Notes: generated by a model from the sequence alone, not told the origin. A stretch of 64,000 nucleotides of DNA from Mycobacterium asiaticum (GCF_001673315.1 NZ_LZLQ01000118.1:1-64000), one strand, 5' to 3'. Positions 32,444 through 42,028 are shown, numbered from the stretch's first letter. Made by a program: numbers and translations.

Positions 32444-33331
32444 ATGACGTGGCAGATCGTGCTTTTGGTCTTGGGTTTGGCCGTTGCCGGAGTCGCGGCC
32501 GTTATGTGGAGATTCGCCGGCAATGACAAAGGGCGCGGCCGCAGCAAGAGGGTGACGCTGATCGCGTTGGCGGTAGCGGTGCTGTCCTTCCTCTTCGGCT
32601 GCTTCACGATCGTGGGGACCCGCCAAATCGCGATCCTCACCACTTTCGGCCGGCCTACTGGGGTAAGCCTGAACAACGGCTTTCATGGCAAGTGGCCGTG
32701 GCAGATGGCACACCAGATGGACGGCGCCGTCCAGATCGACAAGTACGTCAAGAACGGCAGCCACGACGAACGCATCATGGTGCGACTGGGCAACCAGTCC
32801 ACTGCGTGGGCCGACGTCAGCATCCGCTGGCAGCTCAAACAGCACGCCGCTCCCGAGCTCTTCCAGAGCTACAAGACTTTTGACAATGTGCGGGTGAACC
32901 TGATCGAGCGCAACTTGTCGGTAGCGCTCAATGAGGTCTTCGCCGCGTTCAACCCGCTCGACCCACGCAACCTGGAGGTATCGCCGCTGCCAGCGCTGGC
33001 CAAACGAGCGGCCGACATCCTGCGTCAGGATGTGGGCGGGCAGGTCGACATTTTCGACGTCAACGTGCCGACCATCCAGTACGACCAGGGCACCGAGGAC
33101 AAGATCAACCAGCTCAACCAGCAGCGCGCCCAAACCTCGATCGCGGTGGAATCCCAGCGCACCGCGGAGGCCCAGGCCAAAGCCAACGAAATCCTGTCCC
33201 GCTCGATCAGCAACGACCCCAACGTGGTGGTACAGAACTGCATCACCGCCGCGATCAACAAGGGGATCAGCCCGCTGGGCTGCTGGCCGGGCACCGCGGC
33301 GGTGCCCACCGTGCCGGTCCCTGGGCGATAG
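32444..33331 (+). CDS. SPFH/Band 7 (prohibitin-like) membrane protein
   Basis: A 295-residue protein with two N-terminal membrane segments (IVLLVLGLAVAGVAAVMW and VTLIALAVAVLSFLFGCFTIV) followed by an SPFH domain (TRQIAILTTFGRPTGVSL...SIRWQLK) and an Ala/Gln/Glu-rich coiled coil (QRTAEAQAKANEILSRS). SPFH proteins scaffold membrane microdomains. GGAGA precedes the ATG. The patatin gene starts 2 bases after its stop, so the two probably form an operon acting at the membrane. Confidence 0.88.
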   Translation: MTWQIVLLVLGLAVAGVAAVMWRFAGNDKGRGRSKRVTLIALAVAVLSFLFGCFTIVGTRQIAILTTFGRPTGVSLNNGFHGKWPWQMAHQMDGAVQIDKYVKNGSHDERIMVRLGNQSTAWADVSIRWQLKQHAAPELFQSYKTFDNVRVNLIERNLSVALNEVFAAFNPLDPRNLEVSPLPALAKRAADILRQDVGGQVDIFDVNVPTIQYDQGTEDKINQLNQQRAQTSIAVESQRTAEAQAKANEILSRSISNDPNVVVQNCITAAINKGISPLGCWPGTAAVPTVPVPGR

Positions 33332-33333
33332 TC

Positions 33334-35034
33334 GTGGAGTTGCCATTCGCCGCCGCGCTGCGCGCCCGCCGACGAGGGCCCAATGCCGCGTTCGATCTCT
33401 TCGATGAGCCCGAGGACCTCGAGATGGAAGGGACCGAAGCGGCGCCGGACACCGGCACCTTATCCTCCGCAGAACCGGCGTTGCTGCTGCAGAAAATGGA
33501 GAACCGGCTCGTCCGCAACCACCTGGCTAATCCTGAAGTGCTCAGCGACGACGAACTTCGCAGACTGCGTTACATCCTCAACTTCGCCAGACTCGCCGAC
33601 TTCGAACCCGGGGCGGCGGGCCCGGGCGGGCGCCGCGGACGCGGGGACATCTCGGTGGGCGCGGAAATCGGGCCGTGGCGGTCCAGGGTGATCGATGCGT
33701 TGCACGGGCCGTTGCGAGAAGAGACGGATCCGATCAAGTCGTCGACGACGGCGCGCGACGCGCTGCACAACCTGAGCAACGATCAGGACGATCAGCGCAA
33801 CGTGCTCATCGAGCGGCATCGCAATGACTTCAGCGCCGCCGAACTCGACGCCGAGGTCGGCTACAAGAAACTGGTCACGGTCCTGGGCGGTGGCGGCGGA
33901 GCCGGTTTCGTCTATATCGGCGGCATGCAACGGCTGTTGGAGGCCGGTCAGCTGCCCGACTACATGGTCGGCTCGTCGTTCGGCTCGATCTTGGGCAGCC
34001 TGGTAGCCCGGGAACTACCCGTCCCGATTGAGGAATACGTCGATTGGGCCAAGACGGTGTCGTACCGGGCCATCCTGGCGCCGGAGCGGCTGCGGCGCCG
34101 CCACGGCATGGCCGGTCTGTTCGCATTGCGCTTCGACGAGTTCGCCCACGCTCTGCTCAGCCGCGAGGACGGCGAACGGATGCGCATGTCGGACTTGGCG
34201 ATCCCGTTGGACATCGTCATCGCCGGTGTACGCCGGCAACCGTACGCGGCGTTGCCTTCGCGGTTCCGTCGTCCCGAACTGGCAGCCTTGCAAGGGCGCT
34301 CAGTTCCGTTCCGCCGCATCGGAATCGGGCCGCTGGTAGCGGCCCGCTTGTGGCAGGTGTCGGCGTTCATCGACCTGCGGGTGGTCAAGCCGATCGTCGT
34401 CACCGGTGACGACCCGGCATTGGACCTCGACGTCCTGGACGCGGCGTCGTTCTCATCGGCCATCCCAGGTGTGCTGCACCACGAAACCCGGGACCCGCGA
34501 ATGCTGCCACTCCTCGACGACTTGTGCTCGGACCGGGACGTCGCGGCGCTCGTCGACGGCGGCGCGGCCAGCAACGTTCCGGTCGAGCTGGCGTGGAAGC
34601 GGGTCCGCGACGGCAAGCTCGGCACCCGCAACGCGTGTTACCTGGCGTTCGATTGCTTCCACCCGCAATGGGATTCGCGGCACCTCTGGCTGGCCCCGAT
34701 CCTGCAGGCGATCCAACTGCAGATGCTGCGGAGCCTGCCCTACGCCGACCATCTGGTCCGATTCAAGCCGACGCTATCCCCGATCAACCTGGCGCCTTCG
34801 GCCGCCGCGATCGACCGAGCGTGCGGATGGGGACGAGACAGCGTAGACAAGGCAATCCCGGTGACCACCGCGCTGCTGCAGCCGACGTGGTGGGAAGGTG
34901 ATGCCCCGCCGGCATCTGCTAACGAACCCGAGCAACGCGCGAAGTCGGTGGCCTCGTCGATGAGTTCGGTGATGGCTGCCATCCAATCACCGACCGGTCA
35001 CCTCGCTCGGTGGCGCAACCGTCACCTGACCTGA
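33334..35034 (+). CDS. Patatin-like phospholipase
   Basis: A 566-residue cytosolic or peripheral lipase-like protein. The patatin domain shows the oxyanion loop VLGGGGGAGFVYIGG, the nucleophile GxSxG as VGSSFGS, and the DGG dyad motif as VDGGAASNVP. A ~180-residue N-terminal region is charged and poorly conserved-looking. GTG start at 33334. From memory, M. tuberculosis Rv3091 is similar in size. It follows the SPFH gene by 2 bases, suggesting lipid cleavage in an SPFH-organised membrane domain (inferred). Confidence 0.88.
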   Translation: MELPFAAALRARRRGPNAAFDLFDEPEDLEMEGTEAAPDTGTLSSAEPALLLQKMENRLVRNHLANPEVLSDDELRRLRYILNFARLADFEPGAAGPGGRRGRGDISVGAEIGPWRSRVIDALHGPLREETDPIKSSTTARDALHNLSNDQDDQRNVLIERHRNDFSAAELDAEVGYKKLVTVLGGGGGAGFVYIGGMQRLLEAGQLPDYMVGSSFGSILGSLVARELPVPIEEYVDWAKTVSYRAILAPERLRRRHGMAGLFALRFDEFAHALLSREDGERMRMSDLAIPLDIVIAGVRRQPYAALPSRFRRPELAALQGRSVPFRRIGIGPLVAARLWQVSAFIDLRVVKPIVVTGDDPALDLDVLDAASFSSAIPGVLHHETRDPRMLPLLDDLCSDRDVAALVDGGAASNVPVELAWKRVRDGKLGTRNACYLAFDCFHPQWDSRHLWLAPILQAIQLQMLRSLPYADHLVRFKPTLSPINLAPSAAAIDRACGWGRDSVDKAIPVTTALLQPTWWEGDAPPASANEPEQRAKSVASSMSSVMAAIQSPTGHLARWRNRHLT

Positions 35035-35062
35035 CGCGGCGTCCGCAGACTACGATGACCTC

Positions 35063-35635
35063 ATGTCCGACCCGGAGGAATCGGGGAACCTGGCGTGGTC
35101 GCGCGGTAACGAGGTCCCTCCCGTACGCAGCATGCCGGCCGACGACGGCGCCGGTGATCGTCAACACGCGGCAAGCGCACCGGCCGATATCGACCAGACC
35201 TGGATCACGGCCTGGACCCGCGCCGCGGCATTGCTGTTGACGTGTCTGGCGCTGGCAATCGTGATCGTGTTGGTGGGCTGGGTGATGGCCAAAGACAAAT
35301 CGTCCGAGAACGCGTCGGAACCGGCCGGCACCACGGCCCCCTCGATTGCCAGTTCGGCACCGGCCACCACCACGTCCATCTCGTCGACACCGGACCAGGA
35401 CAGTCGCTACATCGCCGCGCTCAACGAGAAGGGCATCGAGTTCTCCAATCCGGAGGTCGCGGTGCACAACGGGAAAACGGTGTGCCAAAACCTCGATGCC
35501 GGAATGACGGTCCAACAGATCGCCGCCCAGTTCCGCCAGGACAGTCCCGACTTCAGCGCCCACGCAGACGATTTCGTCGCCGTCTCGGTTCGGGCCTACT
35601 GCACGCAATACAGCAAGCAGGTCGCCGGTATCTGA
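35063..35635 (+). CDS. Single-span membrane protein with DUF732 domain
   Basis: A 190-residue protein: a cytoplasmic N-terminus of about 50 residues, one membrane helix (AAALLLTCLALAIVIVLVGWVM), a Ser/Thr/Pro-rich linker and an extracytoplasmic DUF732 domain from about 110 with two cysteines (KTVCQNL and AYCTQY) that probably form a disulfide. DUF732 is typical of mycobacteria and of unknown function. It starts 28 bases after the patatin gene. Confidence 0.85.
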   Translation: MSDPEESGNLAWSRGNEVPPVRSMPADDGAGDRQHAASAPADIDQTWITAWTRAAALLLTCLALAIVIVLVGWVMAKDKSSENASEPAGTTAPSIASSAPATTTSISSTPDQDSRYIAALNEKGIEFSNPEVAVHNGKTVCQNLDAGMTVQQIAAQFRQDSPDFSAHADDFVAVSVRAYCTQYSKQVAGI

Positions 35636-35645
35636 GCACCCGCAG

Positions 35646-36581
35646 TCAGTCGGTAGCCTGCCGGAACGCACTGACCAGTTCCGCAAGCACCTCGGTGGCG
35701 CGCCCGGGATCTCGCGGCACCGTCCCGCTGAAGCGGATGTCGGTAGCGCCGTCCGCCACAAGTTGCGCCACCGTGGCGATTGAGGAACGAACGTCGAGGG
35801 TGCAGTCAGGTCCTTTCACCAACGCGGCGGACCCCTGCACCTGCAGACCGCTCGGGTCGCCGCCGGTATCAGCGATCGCTCGTTTCATAGCTGGGATGGC
35901 ACCTTTCAGGTCGCTGATCGCGGGACCCCAAGGGATCCAACGTTTCCCGAACCGGCTCAGCCGTCTCGCCACCGCCGGATTGACCGTGCCACTGACCCAG
36001 ATCGGGATTCCGCCGGGCTGCACCGGTTTTGGCATCTGGTGGATGCCGTCGAAGGACAACTCCGGCGCGTCGTAGGAGGCTCGCTGCTGGGTCCATAACG
36101 CGTCGCACACCTCGAGGGTGTGGTCGAGCAGACGGCCCCGGCGTTCGAAAGGCAAACCCGCCGCTTCGTATTCCTCGCGTTGCCAGCCGATGCCGACGCC
36201 GAGGTCCACGCGACCACTCGACAACACATCCAAGGTAGCCAACTGTTTCGCCAATACCATCGGACGCCGCAGCGCCGCCAGCAACACCCCGGTGCCGAGG
36301 CGGATACGTTCGGTGGTGGCGGCCACCGCAGTCAACAGGACAACGGGTTCCAGCCATTGGCCGTCCGGTCCGGTCGGCTGCCGACCTCCCGTGGTGCCGC
36401 CCAACGTCGGATCACCGTAAGCATCCAGGTTCTCACCGAACACAACGTGGTCGGACACCACGACCCGGTCGACACCGGCGGCGTCCATCGCGCGTGCCGT
36501 AGCCAAGGTGGCCTGCCAGTCGGTGTCCGGATCGTCACTGAAAGTGCGCAGATACAGCGAGAGTTTCGGACCATCGGTCAT
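35646..36581 (-). CDS. LLM-class F420-dependent oxidoreductase
   Basis: A 311-residue luciferase-like enzyme: AMDAAGVDRVVVSDHVVFGEN, RIRLGTGVLLAALRRPMVLAKQLATLDVLSSGRVDLGVGIGWQREEYEAAG, and PIWVSGTVNPAVARRLSR. These are hallmarks of the F420-dependent LLM group. It converges with the DUF732 gene and is followed on the right by the epimerase of the AveC operon on the same strand, 37 bases away. The substrate is unknown. Confidence 0.88.
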   Translation of the reverse strand: MTDGPKLSLYLRTFSDDPDTDWQATLATARAMDAAGVDRVVVSDHVVFGENLDAYGDPTLGGTTGGRQPTGPDGQWLEPVVLLTAVAATTERIRLGTGVLLAALRRPMVLAKQLATLDVLSSGRVDLGVGIGWQREEYEAAGLPFERRGRLLDHTLEVCDALWTQQRASYDAPELSFDGIHQMPKPVQPGGIPIWVSGTVNPAVARRLSRFGKRWIPWGPAISDLKGAIPAMKRAIADTGGDPSGLQVQGSAALVKGPDCTLDVRSSIATVAQLVADGATDIRFSGTVPRDPGRATEVLAELVSAFRQATD

Positions 36582-36618
36582 GCGTCGAGCCTATCGGTGC
36601 CCGCGAATTCAGCTCAGT

Positions 36619-37599
36619 TCAACTCCGACTCGCCGCCCGGTTCTCTTTCCGATACGCGGAGCTGCGCACCACAAACCAGGTTGCCAGCGGACGCACCAGG
36701 CGGATCAACGGAACCAGCATGCCGAATTCCCGCTGCATGTCTTTGAGTTGATCGGACAGGCCGCGGGTCTGGTACTGCAGGAGGCGCTGGCTTTCCTCGG
36801 TGTCCACCCAGTCTCCGAAGAAGCGAGGTGGTGTTCGTTGCACGTAGGCATCGGCCGGGACGGGACCGATTCCGATCGCACCCATCAAGGTGTTGGTGAA
36901 CTCGTAATACGTGGTGCGGCAGCTCTCGCCCCCCGCAATGTTGAGGATCTTTCCAATCGCCTCCGAACAACCCACCGCTCGGGCGAATGCCGTGCCCGCG
37001 TCGGCGGGATGGAGGAATTCGAATCGCGCTTCGGGGCTGAACTCGAACATGATGCTCGGATCCTGGCTTTGCAGGTGAATCGGTGAGGCCGCCGCAAGCC
37101 GCAGGATGCTCCACTGCAACCGCGACTGACGAATCAATTGCTCGCACGCAACCTTGTGCCGCCCGTACTCGTCGGTAGGGGACACTGGCGTGTCGGCACG
37201 AAGCGGCGGCTCACGGTCTTGAATGTCACCGCATACCCCTATCGACGAGGCGAACACCAGTCGCTTGGCGGTCGGCGACTTCTCCATGCATGCGACCACG
37301 TTCTGCGTGCCTTCCAGATTCACCTTCCGAGCCAGGGCCGGTGAACGTTCTGAGACAGGCGGAATGATGGCCGCCAGGTGAATGACCGCGTCCACGCCTT
37401 CCAGCGCCTGTTGCACCGATTCGCCCGAAGTGACGTCACCCCAGACGAAGTCCACGCCCCGTTCCTCGAAGGTGGCCGCCAGCTTGCGGGCCCGGCGTGA
37501 CGCGAGGTCGAAGGCGACCACGTCGTGGCCTTCGGCGAGCAAAGCCTCCAGCGTCGACATCCCGATATTGCCGAACGCACCTGTCAACAACACTCTCAT
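36619..37599 (-). CDS. NAD-dependent epimerase/dehydratase (extended SDR)
   Basis: A 326-residue extended SDR: N-terminal Rossmann motif TGAFGNIG, Asp after the second strand (VAFDLASR), an HLAAIIPP segment, and YGRHK as the catalytic YxxxK. It lies 3 bases downstream of the VWA gene and closes a four-gene operon with AveC-like, NorQ-like and NorD-like genes. It may act on the same substrate as the AveC-like protein, for example as a ketoreductase or dehydratase, but that is inference. Confidence 0.82.
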   Translation of the reverse strand: MRVLLTGAFGNIGMSTLEALLAEGHDVVAFDLASRRARKLAATFEERGVDFVWGDVTSGESVQQALEGVDAVIHLAAIIPPVSERSPALARKVNLEGTQNVVACMEKSPTAKRLVFASSIGVCGDIQDREPPLRADTPVSPTDEYGRHKVACEQLIRQSRLQWSILRLAAASPIHLQSQDPSIMFEFSPEARFEFLHPADAGTAFARAVGCSEAIGKILNIAGGESCRTTYYEFTNTLMGAIGIGPVPADAYVQRTPPRFFGDWVDTEESQRLLQYQTRGLSDQLKDMQREFGMLVPLIRLVRPLATWFVVRSSAYRKENRAASRS

Positions 37600-37602
37600 G
37601 CA

Positions 37603-39291
37603 TCACCCTCGTATCGGTTGCGGCGCTGCGAGTTCCCGCAAGGAAGACAGGAACAACTCGTCCATTCGCGGGCTCAGGTCGCTCAGGGTCGGCGCACTGG
37701 CGTATCCGGTGGAGCCGAACACCCGTTGCAACGCTCCGGTATCTGCAGCGGCGCCGATGGAAAGACAAAGGGAGGCCACGCCCTCCGCGCGCAACTCGTC
37801 GAGTGCCTTCGCGGCGTCGGCTTCGGCGTACCGGCCTTCATAGCCGTCGTCGTACGGAAAACCGTCCGACAGCACCACGAGCAGCCTGTTCGGCGTCCCG
37901 GCCTGAACCTTCAGGATCTCCCCCGCACCACGAATGCCTGCCCCCAGCCGCGTATAGCCCGATGGCTGAAGCTGATTGAGCCGGGCTCGTCCCAGGGCAC
38001 CGAAACGCTGCCCGAAGGTCTTGATCGCGGGCAGGGTAACGGCATGCCTGCCTTGGGAGCGGAAGGCATACACGGCGACCCGGTCGCCGAGTTCGTCGAG
38101 GGTCGCTGCCAGTGTGGCGGCCGCCCTGCGTTGATGGTCGTGTACGGCGAGGCCGTCGGTATCGGTATCGGTGGCGGACCCGGATGCGTCGAGCAGGATC
38201 AGCACGCCCAGATTGCGCTCGAGTTTGCGGCGGTCCACGTAAACGTGCTCTGGCGGTGAGTAACCGGAGCGCAGGTCGACGAAAAGATTGGTGAGGGCCT
38301 CGACATCGAGTTCATCTCCATCCGGACGGGCGCGCAACACTTTTGGGCCGAGACCAATGCGGCACAGACGTCGCCGAAGCACGTCGTCGTGAGCCACTTC
38401 GCCCTCCGAGACGTCGGCTGCGACCGTGAGCGGAAAGGTGATGACCCGGCACCATTGATCCCGGTACCGGCGGTGATGCACGTCCCACTCCGGATGTAGA
38501 GCTCCTCCCACTCCGACGGCAGCACCGGGTTTGCCGCCGTCGGTGAAGTGGATACGGGTGGGCAGCGGCCGGGCATTCGGGCCGGCTGCGGCGGACCGTC
38601 GGACCGATCGGACCCGCAATTCGGCGCCGGCTGCACCCTCCCCGGCGGAGCGCGTACTGCCGAACAGCTTGCGGAAGTAGTCCGAAAGGGCTTGTGAACC
38701 GGTGAGCGGGTTCTCGAACAATCTCAGGATTCTGCTCTGCGCCGGCCGCTCCCCGTCGTCGGAGTCATCATCGGCCTCTGGGGTGTCGGTCGGTTGGAAT
38801 TGCAACTGCAATTCCTTATCGGTTGCCCTACCGCCTGAACCAGGCGCAGCCGCGAGCAACCGGGATGGCTTGATCACGCCGAACCACGACGGTGGATCCT
38901 CGACTTCGACTCGACCGCGGGCAACGTCGAGTGATTCGTCGGACGTCGTCGTGCGCGGATAACCGTCGAGGCCCAGCTGCGCTGCCAATGGAAGATGTTG
39001 GGCGAGTTCGACGATCACCCGGTGGCCCTCCAAGGCCAGGTAACGCCGGGCGATCGACGGACGTGTTCGTAACCCCTTGACCAGCCGGCGGTCCAGGCTC
39101 CCGGCACCGAGCAGGGCGCACTGAACGAGCATCTCGCGGCGCTGCTGCGCCGCGCTTTCACCCGCGGAAACGAAGACGACCTGACCGTTGGTGTGCGGGG
39201 CCTCACCGGCGGCCGCCTCGGCGACATCAATCGTCCTGCCGGCGATGTAGGTGGCGAGGAGCCGAAAGCTGTTGGGATCATTGGCCGTCAC
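37603..39291 (-). CDS. NorD/CbbO-like VWA domain protein
   Basis: A 562-residue protein with a C-terminal von Willebrand A domain (from about 370) that keeps the MIDAS residues: DASGS, GYTRLG and LSDGFPYDD. The N-terminal region is helical, with an acidic low-complexity stretch (EADDDSDDGE). NorD and CbbO proteins pair with NorQ/CbbQ ATPases to insert or adjust metal sites in a target enzyme. The GTG start overlaps the ATPase stop (GTGA), indicating coupled synthesis. Here the target is unknown; the AveC-like membrane protein of the same operon is the obvious candidate. Confidence 0.83.
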   Translation of the reverse strand: MTANDPNSFRLLATYIAGRTIDVAEAAAGEAPHTNGQVVFVSAGESAAQQRREMLVQCALLGAGSLDRRLVKGLRTRPSIARRYLALEGHRVIVELAQHLPLAAQLGLDGYPRTTTSDESLDVARGRVEVEDPPSWFGVIKPSRLLAAAPGSGGRATDKELQLQFQPTDTPEADDDSDDGERPAQSRILRLFENPLTGSQALSDYFRKLFGSTRSAGEGAAGAELRVRSVRRSAAAGPNARPLPTRIHFTDGGKPGAAVGVGGALHPEWDVHHRRYRDQWCRVITFPLTVAADVSEGEVAHDDVLRRRLCRIGLGPKVLRARPDGDELDVEALTNLFVDLRSGYSPPEHVYVDRRKLERNLGVLILLDASGSATDTDTDGLAVHDHQRRAAATLAATLDELGDRVAVYAFRSQGRHAVTLPAIKTFGQRFGALGRARLNQLQPSGYTRLGAGIRGAGEILKVQAGTPNRLLVVLSDGFPYDDGYEGRYAEADAAKALDELRAEGVASLCLSIGAAADTGALQRVFGSTGYASAPTLSDLSPRMDELFLSSLRELAAPQPIRG

Positions 39292-40121
39292 GTCTGAGGC
39301 AACACCGCGTCCACCAATTCGCCGAGCGCGCGCACCACATCCCGGTCGTCGGAGAGGACTTGGACGATGGCCGAGTGGACCGCACTGCGTAGGTTCAACC
39401 CCTCGGCGACGAGGCCGCCGGCCAGGATCAACATGCGGGTCGACGACACTTCGCGCAGGGGTGAACCGTCCAGGTTTCTGATCGCGTTGCCGAGGTTGAC
39501 CAGGAGATGTGCTGTGTGGTGGTCGATTCCGGCTTCGTGGGCGACTACTTCGGTCTCGATCTCGGCCGGTGGAAAGTCAAGTTCGATTGCGATGAATCGT
39601 TGCCGGGTCGACTCTTTCAGGTTCTTCAGGACGCTCTGGTAACCGGGGTTGTAGGAAATCACCAACTGGAACCCGGGTGCGGCGGGAAGCGTGGTGCCCA
39701 GCCGATCGACCGGAAGCTCGCGACGGTGATCGGCCAGCGGATGGATGACGACAGTGGTGTCCTGGCGCGCTTCCACCACTTCGTCCAGATAGAAGATCGC
39801 GCCTTCCCGTACCGCGCGAGTCAACGGCCCGTCCACCCAAACCGTCTCGCCACCCTTGAGCAGGAACCGGCCCACCAGATCCGCCGACGTCATGTCTTCA
39901 TGACCGGCGACGGTGATCAGATCACGCCCGAGATCGTGCGCCATGGCCTCCACGAAACGGGTCTTTCCACATCCGGTGGGGCCCTTCAGCAGCACCGGCA
40001 AACCGCGGCGGGCGGCCGCCCGAAAGACCTCTACCTCGTCGCTGACTGACCGGTAGAACGGGGACTGCGAATTGGGATGCAGTGCGGCCGGTTGAGCGTT
40101 GGTCAGCACTTCAGTTCCCAC
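39288..40121 (-). CDS. MoxR-class AAA ATPase (CbbQ/NirQ/NorQ type)
   Basis: A 277-residue AAA+ ATPase: Walker A GPTGCGKT, GHEDMTSADLVGRFLLKGGETVWVDGPLTRAVREG (the NorQ/CbbQ-type insert), Walker B AIFYLDEVVEA, sensor VISYNPGYQ and an arginine-finger region STRQRFIAIELDFP. These chaperones work with VWA partners on metalloenzymes. GTG start at 40121 overlaps the AveC-like stop by 11 bases, and its own stop overlaps the VWA start. Confidence 0.9.
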   Translation of the reverse strand: MGTEVLTNAQPAALHPNSQSPFYRSVSDEVEVFRAAARRGLPVLLKGPTGCGKTRFVEAMAHDLGRDLITVAGHEDMTSADLVGRFLLKGGETVWVDGPLTRAVREGAIFYLDEVVEARQDTTVVIHPLADHRRELPVDRLGTTLPAAPGFQLVISYNPGYQSVLKNLKESTRQRFIAIELDFPPAEIETEVVAHEAGIDHHTAHLLVNLGNAIRNLDGSPLREVSSTRMLILAGGLVAEGLNLRSAVHSAIVQVLSDDRDVVRALGELVDAVLPQT

Positions 40122-41283
40122 GCTTGAACGGTACGATCGTCGGCAGCGTCACGCCAGGGGGAAGTACGAAGCGGCCCTGCGGATCGACGTGACCGGATTC
40201 CTTGCCCGGGATGGGTAGCGCCGGGTCAGGGCAGAGCCGGTCGGTCCCGTCACCACAGATGCCCATCGTGAAGTACGAGCGTTCCAGCAGATCCTTCGGC
40301 CAGGACTCGGCATGCAGCGCGAACCACTGCGCGGGGACGTTGTAGAAGACGAAGAAGAACGCGCTGCATGCCGCGAAAATGGCGAGAAATCGGGTGATTT
40401 GCTGCTTCGCGAACCCGCCTTGGACACGTTCTGATCCTCGTTCGACGAAGGTGCGGCCGCGATCGTCGGTGAAGAAGCGCAGTGCGCACAGGCCTGCCTG
40501 TACCCCACCCCACATGATCCCCTCGTACACGGGCCACTGGTAATAGGTGCCGGCATTGATCGACAAGGACTTGATGGCACCGGGGTAGGTGAAGAGCCCC
40601 ATCGGCATGAGAAACAAACCCTCGATAACGAAGTCGAAGAAGAATGTCCACACGATCAGTACGCCAATAAGCTTGACGTTACTGATGTTTGGCCAACGCG
40701 CCTTCGCCCGTCGCATGACCCAGCAGCCGAGCATGGTGCACAGCAGAACTCCGAAGGAGTAACCCGGCGCGTTCATCAGGATCGGCTCCGCCATCATCCG
40801 GCCCGGTTCGCCGAAAGAGATCCAGCCCGGGATGTCCTGCACCCAGGATCCGCGGTTCCACATCCAGGTGTTGTAGGTGCTCCATGTGTTGATGTAATTG
40901 AGCAGCGGATCCTGGAAAAACAGCAAGCCGCACGCCACCAGCAGCATGCCGTCCAGCGTGATCCGACGCTCGCGTCGCCATGGACGAATGATGAAGTGCC
41001 ACAGGCTCAGTGGTAACCCGACGACGATTACTCCGGTCCACGTGATCAGGATCGCCTTCATATATATAGGCGGATCGCTGGGTCCAGTGGGCACTCGCTC
41101 GAAGTTCGGACCGGTGACCCACCGGATCCATACGTAGAGCTGGAAGGCCAGGATCGCACCACCGATGACGGCCCAGATCCGGATCGGCTTGACCGCAGGT
41201 TTTACTTGCGTCCCGAGCGACGTCACCGCGTCCAACGATTCGGTGACCGCGGCCCCCTCTTTTCTGCTCGACAGGCTGCTCAT
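40111..41283 (-). CDS. AveC-family (spirocyclase-like) membrane protein, copy 1
   Basis: A 390-residue protein with about six to seven membrane segments, starting MSSLSSRKEG. Characteristic stretches are IRIWAVIGGAILAFQLYVWIRWVTGP, RPWRRERRITLDGMLL, FFQDPLLNYINTW, NAPGYSFGVLLC and YYQWPVYEGIMWGGVQAG, which I associate with the AveC-like spirocyclase family. Streptomyces AveC closes a spiroketal in avermectin synthesis; the mycobacterial role is unknown. AGGAGGGAG precedes the ATG. It is the first gene of the operon with NorQ-, NorD- and epimerase-like genes. A candidate operator lies 58 bp upstream. Confidence 0.75.
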   Translation of the reverse strand: MSSLSSRKEGAAVTESLDAVTSLGTQVKPAVKPIRIWAVIGGAILAFQLYVWIRWVTGPNFERVPTGPSDPPIYMKAILITWTGVIVVGLPLSLWHFIIRPWRRERRITLDGMLLVACGLLFFQDPLLNYINTWSTYNTWMWNRGSWVQDIPGWISFGEPGRMMAEPILMNAPGYSFGVLLCTMLGCWVMRRAKARWPNISNVKLIGVLIVWTFFFDFVIEGLFLMPMGLFTYPGAIKSLSINAGTYYQWPVYEGIMWGGVQAGLCALRFFTDDRGRTFVERGSERVQGGFAKQQITRFLAIFAACSAFFFVFYNVPAQWFALHAESWPKDLLERSYFTMGICGDGTDRLCPDPALPIPGKESGHVDPQGRFVLPPGVTLPTIVPFKRGN

Positions 41284-41340
41284 GACGCCGTCTCCCTCCT
41301 GATGGCCGCGGACCTCATTCAGTGGCCACACCGGGCGCAA

Positions 41341-41361
41341 ATATACCAGTCAGTATCTGAG
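41341..41361. promoter_or_regulatory. Candidate TetR operator upstream of AveC-like copy 1
   Basis: This 21-bp segment (ATATACCAG...GTATCTGAG) matches the one upstream of the second AveC-like gene (43236-43256) at 17 of 21 positions. It lies between the divergent AveC-like gene and TetR gene starts, 58 bp and 41 bp from them. The core has the inverted arms ATAC and GTAT. Confidence 0.65.
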
Positions 41362-41401
41362 TAACCAACGGTTCGCTCGGATTCTGTGGCACAATTCCGG
41401 C

Positions 41402-42019
41402 ATGGTCGAGCGGTGGACGCGAGAACGACGCCTCGAGCACACCCGGTCGCTGCTGTTGGACGCCGCGGAGGAGGTGTTCGCCGAAAAAGGTTTCATGGCA
41501 GCGTCTCTCGACGACATAGCGCATGCAGCCGGCTATACCAAAGGCGCCATCTACAAGCACTTCGCCACCAAAGAAGACCTTTTCCTGGCCGTCAGTGACC
41601 GGTACTGGCGTCGCTACTTCGACAACTTTGCCGACGTGATGTCCACCGCGACACAAATCGGAGCGCAGGAACTGGACGAGATCGCCGAGCGGTGGCGCCA
41701 ACTGGGCCGTGACCGCGGCGCTCTGCACGCCGCTCTTGGACACGAATTCACGCTCTACCTGCTGAGGAATCCTGACGCGCGGGAACGCGTGGCCGGGAAG
41801 CGAGCGGAAGTTGTCGACGCGCTGGGCAATTTCATCATCAAAGGCATCGACCGACTGGGCGGAGCTTTACTCATCCCGCCGTTGACGTTCGCTCATATAC
41901 TCGTCGCGACCACCAACTCGATCGAACTGGTCAGCCAGCTCGACGATGCCGACCTCTACCGACCGATCCTGGAGCTGTATATGTCGGTCATCAAACTGCC
42001 TTCGGCGTCGGATCGCTGA
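41402..42019 (+). CDS. TetR family regulator between two AveC-like genes
   Basis: A 205-residue TetR regulator: HTH region AEKGFMAASLDDIAHAAGYTKGAIYKHFATKEDLFLAV, with a C-terminal helical ligand domain. It is divergent from AveC-like copy 1 and convergent with copy 2. A shared 21-bp motif upstream of both AveC-like genes makes it their likely repressor and autorepressor. The ligand is unknown. Confidence 0.88.
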   Translation: MVERWTRERRLEHTRSLLLDAAEEVFAEKGFMAASLDDIAHAAGYTKGAIYKHFATKEDLFLAVSDRYWRRYFDNFADVMSTATQIGAQELDEIAERWRQLGRDRGALHAALGHEFTLYLLRNPDARERVAGKRAEVVDALGNFIIKGIDRLGGALLIPPLTFAHILVATTNSIELVSQLDDADLYRPILELYMSVIKLPSASDR

Positions 42020-42028
42020 CGGCATCGC

